Source of the DNA: JBBIPA01 sp963820495
GTDB lineage: Bacteria > Chloroflexota > Dehalococcoidia > GIF9 > UBA5629
Length of the DNA: 64,000 nt
Direction of reading: 5' to 3'
Assembly: GCA_963820495.1 (NCBI GenBank)
Contig: CAWGAF010000001.1
Coordinates: forward strand, 496,001 to 560,000
This document shows positions 25,385-33,613 of this stretch, piece by piece. A program made the position numbers and the translations under genes. Under the pieces are notes generated by a model, which did not search any database, was not told the DNA's origin, and worked only from the letters and a program-made list of their open reading frames with translations. Within the stretch, counting starts at the first letter, position 1. Every line of letters begins with the position of its first letter.

Positions 25385-26947
25385 TTGAGCAAGATTATTA
25401 TTGACCCGGTAACTCGTATTGAAGGTCACTACAAAGTTGAGGTGACCGTTGAGAACGGTGTGGTAAAAGATGCCGATAGCTCGGGCATGATGTTCCGTGG
25501 CATCGAACTTATCCTTCAGGGGAGAGACCCCCGAGATGCCCAGAGGTACACTCAGCGTATCTGCGGTGTCTGCCCCACCAGCCACTCCATAGCTGCCACC
25601 CTGAACCTGGACAGTGCCTTCGGCGTCGCTGATAAGATACCTGACAACGGCCGCATTGTCCGCAACCTTATCCTTGGTGCTGCCCATATTGCTGACCATA
25701 TCCTGCACTTCTATCACCTGGCAGCACTGGACTATGTAGATGTAACCAAGGTGGCTGGCTATAGCGGCAATGACCCAGCATTGAACTCGGTGAAAAAATT
25801 CATCCAGCGTGGCGAGCTGGCACCGTTTGTACCCCGCTATGAAGGCGACTATCGCCTCAGCGACCAGATGAACATCGAGGCTACAGCTCACTATGTTAAG
25901 GCACTGGAGATGAGGCGTAAGGGGCAAGAAATGCTGACCATCTTCGGCGGCAAGATGCCCCATAACATGGCAGTTATTCCCGGTGGAGTAACCGAGACTG
26001 TTACAGTGGATAAAATCGCCTCTTTTCTATGGAAGCTGAACGAGTTAAGAGATTTCATTGACACTGTTTATCTTCCCGATGTGCTGGCGGTAGCTGAAGT
26101 CTACTCCGATTACTTTGGCATAGGTGCTGGCTGCGGCAATCTGCTCTCCTATGGCAGTTTTGACCTGGAGGGCAATGTTGCCGACCTGACCAAGCGGAAG
26201 AGGCTGCTGAGGCAGGGAACCGTATCCGCCGCCGACCTTAAGTTAAATCCGTTGGACACTGGCAAAATCATCGAGCATGTCAAACACTCCTGGTATGAGG
26301 ACTCCAGCACTGGCAAACATCCTAAAGAGGGAATGACCAAACCACAGCTAGGCAAGAATGGTGCTTATTCCTGGTCAAAAGCACCGCGGTATGACGGCAA
26401 AGTCTACGAAGTTGGCCCGCTGGCTCGCATGGTGGCAACCTATGTCAGCGGTGATGCCACAGTCAAGCAGATGGTTGACTCCACGCTCTCCAGGTTCAAA
26501 GCCAGCCCAAAGGCTTTATTCTCCGTTCTGGGACGTCATGCTGCCAGGGCGCTTTATTGTAAATTTGTCGCCGATACTATGCCCAGCTGGTTGCTCCAGC
26601 TTAAGCCCGGCGAACCAGCTTATGTAGAGTATGAAATACCTAACGAATCCTATGGCATGGGGCTGGTTGACGGCGCCCGTGGTGCCTTGGGGCACTGGGT
26701 TCAGATTAAAGATAAGAAAATTGCCAATTACCAGTGCGTGGTACCCAGCACCTGGAACTTCGGTCCCAAAGATGATAAGGAACAGCCCGGCCCAGTAGAG
26801 CAGGCGCTGATCGGTACCAAGATTAAAGATGAAAAGAATCCTTTCGAAATCGTTAGAATAATCCGCTCTATGGACCCATGTCTGGCTTGCGCTATCCACG
26901 TGATTACACCTAAGGGGAAAGAGATTGGCAGGTTCAAAGTCTGCTAA
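25385..26947 (+). CDS. [NiFe] hydrogenase large subunit
   Basis: 520 residues from TTG, directly after the small-subunit stop and 7 bp behind a strong GGAGG. The L1 motif RICGVCPTSHS (about residues 58-68) and the L2 motif DPCLACAIH (497-505) supply the four cysteines that bind Ni and Fe(CN)2CO. Beyond His505 is a 15-residue tail (VITPKGKEIGRFKVC) that the maturation protease must remove. The N-terminus, IDPVTRIEGHYKVEV, is the standard family start. Assembly needs HypC-F, encoded about 3 kb upstream beyond the mobile element. Confidence 0.95.
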   Translation: MSKIIIDPVTRIEGHYKVEVTVENGVVKDADSSGMMFRGIELILQGRDPRDAQRYTQRICGVCPTSHSIAATLNLDSAFGVADKIPDNGRIVRNLILGAAHIADHILHFYHLAALDYVDVTKVAGYSGNDPALNSVKKFIQRGELAPFVPRYEGDYRLSDQMNIEATAHYVKALEMRRKGQEMLTIFGGKMPHNMAVIPGGVTETVTVDKIASFLWKLNELRDFIDTVYLPDVLAVAEVYSDYFGIGAGCGNLLSYGSFDLEGNVADLTKRKRLLRQGTVSAADLKLNPLDTGKIIEHVKHSWYEDSSTGKHPKEGMTKPQLGKNGAYSWSKAPRYDGKVYEVGPLARMVATYVSGDATVKQMVDSTLSRFKASPKALFSVLGRHAARALYCKFVADTMPSWLLQLKPGEPAYVEYEIPNESYGMGLVDGARGALGHWVQIKDKKIANYQCVVPSTWNFGPKDDKEQPGPVEQALIGTKIKDEKNPFEIVRIIRSMDPCLACAIHVITPKGKEIGRFKVC

Positions 26948-27470
26948 GGCGGAACTTCTCCGTTCCTGTGGCAAAGAAGCTGCTAACTACAGTCCCAGGA
27001 TTACGGTTCTGGGCATAGGCAATTTGCTGCTCCAGGACGAGGGCGTGGGTATCCACCTAGTCCAGCGATTAGCGGATAAAGTGGACTCACCAAATATTAA
27101 CTTAATCGATGGTGGCACTACCCCTGATATCCTGTCGCTGGTGGACAATGACATTGACAAGTTGATTATTGTTGACGCCGCAGTGGTTGGAGACAAACCA
27201 GGAACTATATATCGGTTCGACATCGCTGACCTGGACTCGGGCACACCAGCACCAGTTTCTTTGCATGAACTCGGGCTGGTGGACAGCCTGAAGCTAATGA
27301 ACTTGTTCGGTAAGCGTCCCAAAATGGTAACTGTTATTGGCATTGAGCCCAAGGTAATAGACTACGGACTGGAGCTTTCCCCGGAACTAGAGGAGAAGAT
27401 GCCCCGACTCGTAGAACTGGTTCTTGACGAGATAAAGGAAACGAATACGTCTATGGAGGTAGATAGATGA
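26925..27470 (+). CDS. Hydrogenase maturation protease (HyaD/HycI family)
   Basis: 181 residues from TTG 26925, overlapping the end of the large-subunit gene by 23 bp. Family features: GIGNLLLQDEGVGIHLVQ (first Ni-binding acid, about residues 30-47), IDGGTTPDIL, IIVDAA (second acid) and SLHELGL (His ligand, about 110). It clips the C-terminal tail of the large subunit after nickel insertion. The first ~20 residues are atypical and the true start may be later. Ends with an ATGA overlap with metV. Confidence 0.92.
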   Translation: MAGSKSAKAELLRSCGKEAANYSPRITVLGIGNLLLQDEGVGIHLVQRLADKVDSPNINLIDGGTTPDILSLVDNDIDKLIIVDAAVVGDKPGTIYRFDIADLDSGTPAPVSLHELGLVDSLKLMNLFGKRPKMVTVIGIEPKVIDYGLELSPELEEKMPRLVELVLDEIKETNTSMEVDR

Positions 27471-28162
27471 TAGTCTCTGAATTAAAGCCTTTTGCCGAAG
27501 TTTTAGGATATTTGGAAGGAGAAAAGAAGGTTTTTCTGGTGGGCTGCAAGGGTTGTGCTGAAGTTTGCCATACTGGCGATGAACCTCAGGTATTGGAAAT
27601 GAAACAAAAACTGGAGAAAGAAGGTAAGACTATCACTGGCTATAGCGTTATTGACTTTCTCTGCGACAAAGCATTGGTGAAGAGCAGACTCCTGCCACGT
27701 GAAACTGAGATAAATGCCGCCGATTCCCTGCTGGTAATGACCTGTGGCATCGGCGTCCAGGCTACCGCAGCGGTGGTAAACAAGCTGGTACACCCTGCTG
27801 CCAATACTGTCAACCTCGGTGGCAGCCGTGGCGAATGGAAAGGCAGCGAACGCTGCCGCGAGTGCGGCGAATGTGTGCTGGACTATACTGGTGGTCTCTG
27901 CCCGCTGACTGTGTGCACCAAGCAATTAATTAATGGGCAGTGTGGTGGAGCTAAAGATGGTAGATGCGAAGTTGAACCTGAAGTAAGACCCTGCGGCTGG
28001 CAGTTGATTTACGAGAGATTGGAGAAGCTGGGGCGGTTGGACAAGATGAAAACGATGGTTCCGATCAAAGACTACAGCAAGATGCAACCACCGAAGACCA
28101 TCAGGAGTACCATATTGTGGGCTCTGGAAGAAACAGAACAAAAACAGCAGGCGAAAGCCTAG
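27467..28162 (+). CDS. metV: MetV, Fe-S partner of methylenetetrahydrofolate reductase
   Basis: 231 residues, cysteine-rich. CKGCAEVC (about 26-33), CRECGECVLDYTGGLCPLTVC (written here only as a motif, about 129-149), and CGGAKDGRCEV then PCGW supply ligands for Fe-S clusters, as in MetV (MTHFR C-terminal/zinc-binding family) of Wood-Ljungdahl acetogens. MetV feeds electrons to MetF. It overlaps the hydrogenase protease gene by 4 bp (ATGA) and is followed 26 bp later by metF, so hydrogenase and reductase are one transcription unit. Confidence 0.88.
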   Translation: MIVSELKPFAEVLGYLEGEKKVFLVGCKGCAEVCHTGDEPQVLEMKQKLEKEGKTITGYSVIDFLCDKALVKSRLLPRETEINAADSLLVMTCGIGVQATAAVVNKLVHPAANTVNLGGSRGEWKGSERCRECGECVLDYTGGLCPLTVCTKQLINGQCGGAKDGRCEVEPEVRPCGWQLIYERLEKLGRLDKMKTMVPIKDYSKMQPPKTIRSTILWALEETEQKQQAKA

Positions 28163-28188
28163 GCAGCCTTTAAGGAGGGAACTATATA

Positions 28189-29058
28189 ATGAGCAACCTG
28201 AGCGATGCATTCAAAAGCGGAAAATTTGTGGTCACCGCCGAGGTTGGACCAGCTAAAGGTACTGACACTCACGAGTACCTGGAAAATATCAAATTAATAA
28301 AGGGCAGAGTAACTGCGGTCAACGTTACCGACCAGCAGAGCGCGGTTATGAGAACTGGCTCGCTGGGTGGATGTATGTTACTGAAACAAAATGGGCTGGA
28401 ACCAGTCATGCAAATGACCTGCCGTGACCGTAACCGTATCGCCCTGCAATCTGATTTACTTACCGCTTCCGTACTCGGTATCGAGAACGTCCTCTGTCTT
28501 ACCGGCGACTATGTTACTCTGGGAGACCATCCTCAGGCTAAGCCTGTATTTGACCTTGATTCTGTTTCTTTATTACAGGCTGCCAAAACATTAGAGTCTG
28601 GCAAGGACCTGGCGGGTAAAGAATTGAAAGGCTCTCCCAAATTTTTCCTCGGAGCCTGCGTTACTCCCGGAGCTGACCCTCTGGAGCCTCAACTGTTCAA
28701 ACTGGAAAAGAAGGCCAAGGCTGGCGCCCAGTTTATTCAGACTCAGGCAATATACGAACCAAAGAAATTTGAAGCTTTTATGAAAGAAGCTAAGAAGCTT
28801 GGTGTGCCCATAATGGTCGGTATAGTACTCCTCAGATCAGCAGCTATGGCACGGTTCATGAATAAAAACGTGGCTGGCATCCATGTTCCTGATGACCTTA
28901 TCAATGAAATCGACAAAGCAGAAGACAAGGGCAAAAAAGGCATCGAGATAGCTGCCCGCCTGATTAACCAGATGAAGGGGATGTGCCAGGGTGCCCATAT
29001 TATGGCTATCGGTTTGGAGCACAGGGTACCAGCGATTTTGGACGCTGCCGGACTATAG
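28189..29058 (+). CDS. metF: Methylenetetrahydrofolate reductase
   Basis: 289 residues with the MTHFR TIM-barrel signatures: FVVTAEVGPAKGTDTHEYL (N-terminal), TCRDRNRIALQSDLL, GIENVLCLTGDYVTLGDHP (about 98-116), GACVTPGADPLEPQL, and KAKAGAQFIQTQAIY. It reduces 5,10-methylene-THF to 5-methyl-THF in methionine synthesis or the methyl branch of the Wood-Ljungdahl pathway. AAGGAGGG precedes the ATG. As the last gene of the hydrogenase operon it probably receives electrons through MetV. Confidence 0.92.
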   Translation: MSNLSDAFKSGKFVVTAEVGPAKGTDTHEYLENIKLIKGRVTAVNVTDQQSAVMRTGSLGGCMLLKQNGLEPVMQMTCRDRNRIALQSDLLTASVLGIENVLCLTGDYVTLGDHPQAKPVFDLDSVSLLQAAKTLESGKDLAGKELKGSPKFFLGACVTPGADPLEPQLFKLEKKAKAGAQFIQTQAIYEPKKFEAFMKEAKKLGVPIMVGIVLLRSAAMARFMNKNVAGIHVPDDLINEIDKAEDKGKKGIEIAARLINQMKGMCQGAHIMAIGLEHRVPAILDAAGL

Positions 29059-29095
29059 ACTATAATAGTTCGAAAAACTCTCAACCCCCATGTAT

Positions 29096-29121
29096 CCCCC
29101 TTTCCTTAAAAGGAGAGGGGG
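29096..29121 (+). terminator. Terminator after metF (family B hairpin)
   Basis: CCCCCTTTCCTT pairs with AAGGAGAGGGGG, followed by AATTTTATTTTT. It ends the hydrogenase-metVF operon and separates it from the MFS gene. Confidence 0.7.
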
Positions 29122-29174
29122 AATTTTATTTTTACCCCTGATTTAGTGGTACCATAGTACACTATTCTGTTGGT

Positions 29175-30401
29175 ATGGACACAAAAGAACAACAGAGCAC
29201 AGTATTTAAAAGAGACAGGCTCATCACCGTTTCTTTGGTGACCCTCTGCCTGATTTTTCAGAACATTGCCCTTTATGGAATAGCTATCTTTTTACCAGCA
29301 ATCAGAAAAGACTTTGGTCTTTCTTTTACTGAGGGTGGTGCTCTTTCGGCAGCATCCATAATGGCTTACACTATAATGCAAATCCCAGCAGGCTATCTGG
29401 CAGACCGTCTTGGCTACAAGAAAGTCTTCGTAACCGGAGCATTAACCACAAGCGTACTTTGTCTGACATTTGGGCTGATTTCTAATTACTGGCAAGGAGT
29501 CGCCAATCAGGTTTTTTCTGGCCTCTTCCGTGCTCTCCTCTTCGCACCCGGTCTGGCGCTGGTAACAAGCTGGTTTAGCTCAGAGCGAAGAGCAACTGCC
29601 ATGGGCTTAGCTTCAGCAGGATTATTTTTAGCCCAAGTGTTTATCAGCGGGCTTGGTCCCCCTCTAGCCCAGGGGTCAAGCTGGCACTTCCCCTTCATCG
29701 TTTTTGGGTCAGCTGGCATTGTTATCTCATGCACTTATCTCTGGTTCGGCAAAGGGGCTTCCAGCTCCACCACCCCAAAGCAAAAGATTAACCTGCTTGA
29801 GGTATTCCACCTTTTCCGTTACAAGGTCATGTGGCTTTTTGGTATCCTGCAGTATGTCAGGTTCGCTATTTTCCAGAGTATTGCTATATGGCTGCCCAGC
29901 CTCCTGATAGACGAGAAAGGCGTAGCACTGCAGGTAGCAGGGATAATCGTAGCGGTTCGGGGGCTGCTCACCATTCCTGCAAACGTCCTGGGCGGCTATG
30001 TCTCGGACAAACTGAAAAATCCCATCCTGGTCATTAGCCTCTCGCTCGTCATCCTGTCAATCACCACAGCGCTGCTTGTTCGGGTCAACAATATGGCATT
30101 GCTCATTGCCATTATCATGGTGAACGCCTTTTTTGTACAGTTCTATTTCGGACCGCTGTTTGCCATGCCCGTAGAAATCCTGGGCAAGCGAATGGCAGGT
30201 ACTGCTACTGGCTTTGGCAACTTTTTTGCCAATCTGGGCAGTTTCACCTTAGTCTATCTCCTCGGCGTGCTCAAGGATGTATCAGGCTCTTTTGAATCTG
30301 GTTTTTATGCCGTAGCCGGACTCTGCGTTGTTGGGTTGGTGTTCACCTTTTTACTGGCACGCTTTAGACGCAAGGCTTCTTTAACCGCAGATACCATATA
30401 G
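29175..30401 (+). CDS. MFS transporter
   Basis: 408 residues with 12 predicted helices and the loop motif GYLADRLGYKKVF (about 73-85), then a symmetric GGYVSDKLKNP in the second half. GLFRALLFAPGLALVTSWFS resembles the oxalate/nitrate/glucarate-type MFS. The substrate is unknown. It is isolated from metF by a terminator hairpin and from the next gene by a palindromic repeat, so it is likely monocistronic. Confidence 0.87.
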   Translation: MDTKEQQSTVFKRDRLITVSLVTLCLIFQNIALYGIAIFLPAIRKDFGLSFTEGGALSAASIMAYTIMQIPAGYLADRLGYKKVFVTGALTTSVLCLTFGLISNYWQGVANQVFSGLFRALLFAPGLALVTSWFSSERRATAMGLASAGLFLAQVFISGLGPPLAQGSSWHFPFIVFGSAGIVISCTYLWFGKGASSSTTPKQKINLLEVFHLFRYKVMWLFGILQYVRFAIFQSIAIWLPSLLIDEKGVALQVAGIIVAVRGLLTIPANVLGGYVSDKLKNPILVISLSLVILSITTALLVRVNNMALLIAIIMVNAFFVQFYFGPLFAMPVEILGKRMAGTATGFGNFFANLGSFTLVYLLGVLKDVSGSFESGFYAVAGLCVVGLVFTFLLARFRRKASLTADTI

Positions 30402-30454
30402 TCTGACGGGTAGCCGAATACTAAGTTTTGCATGGCGTGCGTAACTATGTGGAC

Positions 30455-30595
30455 AAATTCTAAATCCCAATATCTAAATTCTAAACAAATTGAAATGACC
30501 CAAGCTCAAAATTAAAAACACAAAGGCATGAGGTAAGTTTTGGATAATTTGGATTTTGATATTGTTTAGGATTTCGGATTTTAGATTTCTGATTT
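30455..30595. repeat. Long imperfect palindromic element
   Basis: Outer 34-nt arms (30455-30488 and 30562-30595) are imperfect inverted complements, starting AAATTCTAAATCCC and ending TTTTAGATTTCTGATTT. The A+T-rich centre contains further dyads. It resembles the non-coding palindromes found as repeated elements in environmental Chloroflexota and Planctomycetes genomes (from memory). No coding frame. Confidence 0.6.
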
Positions 30596-30698
30596 AAACA
30601 CCTGTAATCTAGAAAGAATGGTATGATTCATCCGAATTTCATTTATTGCATCGTGCTAGTTAATAGGCTACAATTAATGCCACAGAGGAGGTGGGACT

Positions 30699-30938
30699 AT
30701 GTCAGCCAAAGCATTTATACTCATTGAGACGGCAGTTGGTAAGACCAAGGACGTTATCGCTACCCTAAATAAGACTACAGGAATAAAATCGGTTGATGCC
30801 GTAACCGGACCCTACGATATTATCGCCGTAATCGAACAAGACGATCTGAACGCTGTAGGGAGCCTGGTTACCACCAAAGTCCATCCTATAGAAGGCGTCA
30901 CCAGAACTGTAACCTGTCTTGCCATCCGTGTCTCCTAG
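30699..30938 (+). CDS. Lrp/AsnC-type ligand-binding (RAM) domain protein
   Basis: 79 residues, comprising only the ligand-binding/oligomerisation half of Lrp/AsnC regulators: AFILIETAVGKTKDVIATL, SVDAVTGPYDIIAVIE, and a C-terminal TVTCLAIR strand. No helix-turn-helix is attached, which is common for stand-alone RAM proteins. GAGGAGGTGG lies upstream of the ATG. It may sense an amino acid and associate with other regulators. HIT gene follows after 15 bp. Confidence 0.9.
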   Translation: MSAKAFILIETAVGKTKDVIATLNKTTGIKSVDAVTGPYDIIAVIEQDDLNAVGSLVTTKVHPIEGVTRTVTCLAIRVS

Positions 30939-30953
30939 CCTGAGCTCTAAAAC

Positions 30954-31295
30954 ATGGAATGCATCTTCTGTAAAATAGTCGCTGGGCAAATACCTGCTGA
31001 CGTTATCTTTCAGGATGAAGACTTTATCGCCTTTCGGGACATACATCCTCAGTCGCCAAAGCACGTCCTGATTGTGCCTAAAGCTCATATTGCCTCACTG
31101 GCAGAGGTCTCCAGCAAACAGCAGAGCTTGATGTGCCAGTTATTGCTGGTAGCTAAAGAAGTTGCTGAGAAAGAAGGCATCGCCGCCAGCGGCTATCGAG
31201 TAACTATAAACTGCGGCCCAGATGGTGGCCAGCTTGTGCCCCATCTCCATCTCCACCTGCTCGGCGGACGCCGATTGGATGACCAGATGGGATAA
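30954..31295 (+). CDS. HIT family protein (HINT-like)
   Basis: 113 residues: CIFCKIVAGQIPADVIFQDE (zinc-type start, Cys3, Cys6), FRDIHPQSPKHVLIVPK, and the histidine triad HLHLHLLGGR near the C-terminus. A cytoplasmic nucleotide hydrolase acting on purine nucleoside phosphoramidates. 15 bp after the RAM-domain gene, probably co-transcribed. Confidence 0.95.
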   Translation: MECIFCKIVAGQIPADVIFQDEDFIAFRDIHPQSPKHVLIVPKAHIASLAEVSSKQQSLMCQLLLVAKEVAEKEGIAASGYRVTINCGPDGGQLVPHLHLHLLGGRRLDDQMG

Positions 31296-31315
31296 AGTCC
31301 AACCTCTCACTCTAA

Positions 31316-31343
31316 CCCTCTCTCCTTATGTAAGAAGAGAGGG
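31316..31343. terminator. Bidirectional terminator between HIT and ispH
   Basis: CCCTCTCT and AGAGAGGG arms with a 12-nt loop, followed by a T-rich run. It lies where the two convergent genes meet and overlaps the ispH 3' end. Member of the family B hairpins. Confidence 0.6.
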
Positions 31344-32213
31344 ATTCGCTTTTTTCAGCTTGGCTACTACTTCTTCAATAGCTTCGTCGGGAGTGGAGGC
31401 ACCGGCGGTAACACCAATATGTTTCTTGCCAGTAAGCCAGCTACTCTTTATCTCGGCGGCGGTTTCTATCAGGTGAGTCTCAACTATTGGCAAGCATATT
31501 TCCGCCAGACGCTTTGTATTGGCGCTGTTGCGCCCGCCCACTACTATCACCAGGTCATTTTTCCTGGCAAGCTCCAGAGCTGCTTCCTGCCGCTTCTGAG
31601 TCTCTTCACAAAGAGTATTGATAACGCGAAGCTCCCGAACCCTGGGAAAAACCACGCTGATAACTTCTTTAACGAACTCGGCAAATTGCCAACGGCTCTG
31701 CGTTGTCTGGGACAAAATACCCAGCTGCTTAGGCAAGCTGGCATCAGCCAGCTCCTCACCGTTCAAAGTAGCGATAGCCTTGTTATCTGCCCAGCCCAGC
31801 AACCCCTTGACCTCGGGATGGTCTGCCTCACCAAATATAATCACGCCGAAGCCCCCTTCTATCAGCTTTTTAATCGCTTTCTGAGCGCTGCGGACATTAG
31901 GACAGGTAGTATCTATGACTCGAAGCCGGCTGCCCTGAATTTGTGATAGTAGCTGCGGCGAAACACCATGTGATGAAATAGCAATAGCCTTGCCCTGAAG
32001 CTGGTTCAAGTCATTTACCACGCTGATACCCATATCAGCCAGTCTGCTGACCACCAGCCTATTGTGCACAATAGGTCCCAGAGTGGTTATGCCCTGGTGC
32101 TCCCTGGCCGCTTCCTGGATTATCTTGATAGCTCGCCTGACACCAAAGCAGAAGCCGAGCTCACGGGCTTTTTCAACTTTCACTCCTCTTTTTGACTTTG
32201 ACATTCTTATCAA
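31326..32213 (-). CDS. ispH: 4-hydroxy-3-methylbut-2-enyl diphosphate reductase
   Basis: 295 residues. KARELGFCFGVRRAIKI supplies the first conserved Cys (about 22); HNRLVVSRL, SSHGVSPQ, DTTCPNVRSAQKA (second Cys, about 103), SQTTQS, and VVGGRNSANTKRLAEI with NTLCEETQKRQEAA (third Cys) follow in the LytB order; VTAGASTP ends the family region. It catalyses the last step of the MEP isoprenoid pathway with a [4Fe-4S] cluster. Alternative starts lie a few codons in. Confidence 0.95.
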   Translation of the reverse strand: MIRMSKSKRGVKVEKARELGFCFGVRRAIKIIQEAAREHQGITTLGPIVHNRLVVSRLADMGISVVNDLNQLQGKAIAISSHGVSPQLLSQIQGSRLRVIDTTCPNVRSAQKAIKKLIEGGFGVIIFGEADHPEVKGLLGWADNKAIATLNGEELADASLPKQLGILSQTTQSRWQFAEFVKEVISVVFPRVRELRVINTLCEETQKRQEAALELARKNDLVIVVGGRNSANTKRLAEICLPIVETHLIETAAEIKSSWLTGKKHIGVTAGASTPDEAIEEVVAKLKKANPSLLT

Positions 32214-32256
32214 CCCCTCACTCTTTTCTCTTCCACTTGCCCTTCAACCAACACAT

Positions 32257-32290
32257 AAGGGCGTACCTTCAGGTGCGCCCTGGGAGGGTG
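32257..32290. repeat. Dispersed hairpin repeat, family A copy 1
   Basis: TAAGGGCGTACCTTCAGGTG then CGCCCTGGGAGG. The AGGGCG/CGCCCT arms flank an inner ACCT/AGGT dyad. Other copies at 33373-33408 and 63921-63955. Confidence 0.65.
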
Positions 32291-32529
32291 TCCCAAAAAT
32301 AAATGTGTCATCGTGAGTCCGCCTCTGGCGGATGTGACGATCCCTCGGGCTCAATGGGAACCCGCGAGTTCCTGCAATTGTGATTTTCAGACAATCTCCT
32401 TTTCAGCCCTTTTTATCACATCAGTTTTAAACAGACCCGCTTGGGTCTGCTGGGCAGGTTTAAAAACCCGCCCCTACATTATTTTTCTTCTCTCCATTGA
32501 TGGGAGAGGATTAAGAGTGAAACTTATCT

Positions 32530-33255
32530 CTAATCCCTTTGGAGAGCAATCTCCCTATCGCTGCTGGTGCTAGAATTAGCTGATGGATTAGCTTGTTTGC
32601 TATATTTCCCGTGATATTCGGGCGGAAGAACGTTACAGAGCTGCTCCATAATTAGATTGCTCAATTCCTGTATCCTGGTAAAGCTTGGTTCACGGTCTAG
32701 CTTGGGCAGGTAGAAGGGCTTGCCGAAAGTCACCACTACTTTAGGACGGGTTAACCAGGCAATTCCCTTGAGCTTTTCCGTCCCGTAAATACTGATAGGA
32801 ATAAGGGGAGCACCGCTGCGCAGGGCAAGCCTGACGGCACCGGGGTGAGCCATGTCCAGTTTACCAGTGCCGCTGCGAGTCCCTTCAGGATAAATACCCA
32901 GCACATGCCCTTCCACCAGCACAGTAAGTGATTTCTCAATTACCTCTTTTCTCTCCTCGTTTGTCCCACGGCGAGGTACTCGCAGGGCATCGGTAACTTT
33001 CATCAATATAGCGAACAGAGGTATCGGCCAGGGGCGGAACAGCTCCTCCTTTGCCAAAAAGATGCTATCGCGCGGCAAGATGCTCATTATATGTATTATG
33101 GGATCAAACATATGAATGTGATTGCAGATAGCAATAATCGCCCCCTGCAAAGGCAGGTTCTCCCTGCCTCTTATTTCCAGGCGAACGATAGCTTTGATCA
33201 GCGGTACCAGGATAGCTGCGGTTATTTTAAAAGATAGTTTGGCAGTTGGTTTCAT
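32530..33255 (-). CDS. plsC: 1-acyl-sn-glycerol-3-phosphate acyltransferase (PlsC-like)
   Basis: 241 residues. The acyltransferase box NHIHMFDPI (NHx4D-type, about 47-55), FLAKEELFRPWPIPLFA, and PEGTRS (about 124-129) identify the PlsC/LPLAT family, which esterifies the 2-position of lysophosphatidic acid at the membrane. An N-terminal hydrophobic segment (SFKITAAILVPLIKAIV) could bind the membrane. The first ~94 codons plus 42 bp upstream occur again at 37107-37429. Confidence 0.9.
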   Translation of the reverse strand: MKPTAKLSFKITAAILVPLIKAIVRLEIRGRENLPLQGAIIAICNHIHMFDPIIHIMSILPRDSIFLAKEELFRPWPIPLFAILMKVTDALRVPRRGTNEERKEVIEKSLTVLVEGHVLGIYPEGTRSGTGKLDMAHPGAVRLALRSGAPLIPISIYGTEKLKGIAWLTRPKVVVTFGKPFYLPKLDREPSFTRIQELSNLIMEQLCNVLPPEYHGKYSKQANPSANSSTSSDREIALQRD

Positions 33256-33297
33256 GGTTTTCTAGTAATGCCAATATTATAAGACAATATGTCAAGC
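32975..33297. repeat. 323-bp direct repeat, copy 1 (5' part of plsC-like gene)
   Basis: Aligns without gaps to 37107-37429; most positions match by eye. Covers the start codon, upstream region and about 94 codons of the acyltransferase gene. Confidence 0.8.
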
Positions 33298-33372
33298 TGA
33301 TGGTATTTTTGTTTAACTTTTCAACTTTAACCCCCCTCCCTCTATCTCCCTCCAGGAGAGGGAAAACACACG

Positions 33373-33408
33373 TAAGGGCGTACCCTCAGATGCGCCCTGG
33401 GACAGGAC
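33373..33408. repeat. Dispersed hairpin repeat, family A copy 2
   Basis: TAAGGGCGTACCCTCAGATG then CGCCCTGGGACAGG. Preceded at 33329-33364 by a family B hairpin (CTCCCTCCAGGAGAGGG). Confidence 0.65.
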
Positions 33409-33613
33409 AAAAGAGGTCTCCCAGGTTTTGGTTGATTCTTATTATCCAATTCAGTAAACTGCTCTATAGTAAAACCGGTGCTCGAGTGAGAACGCTGACG
33501 ATTCGTCGAGTAAATAGGCCTCTATATATCCTTACTCATTTTCATGTGCAACCTGTTATAATACGGTTGCAGTAAATCAGGGATGCAGACAGTCTGATTA
33601 AAAAGTCGGGTGC

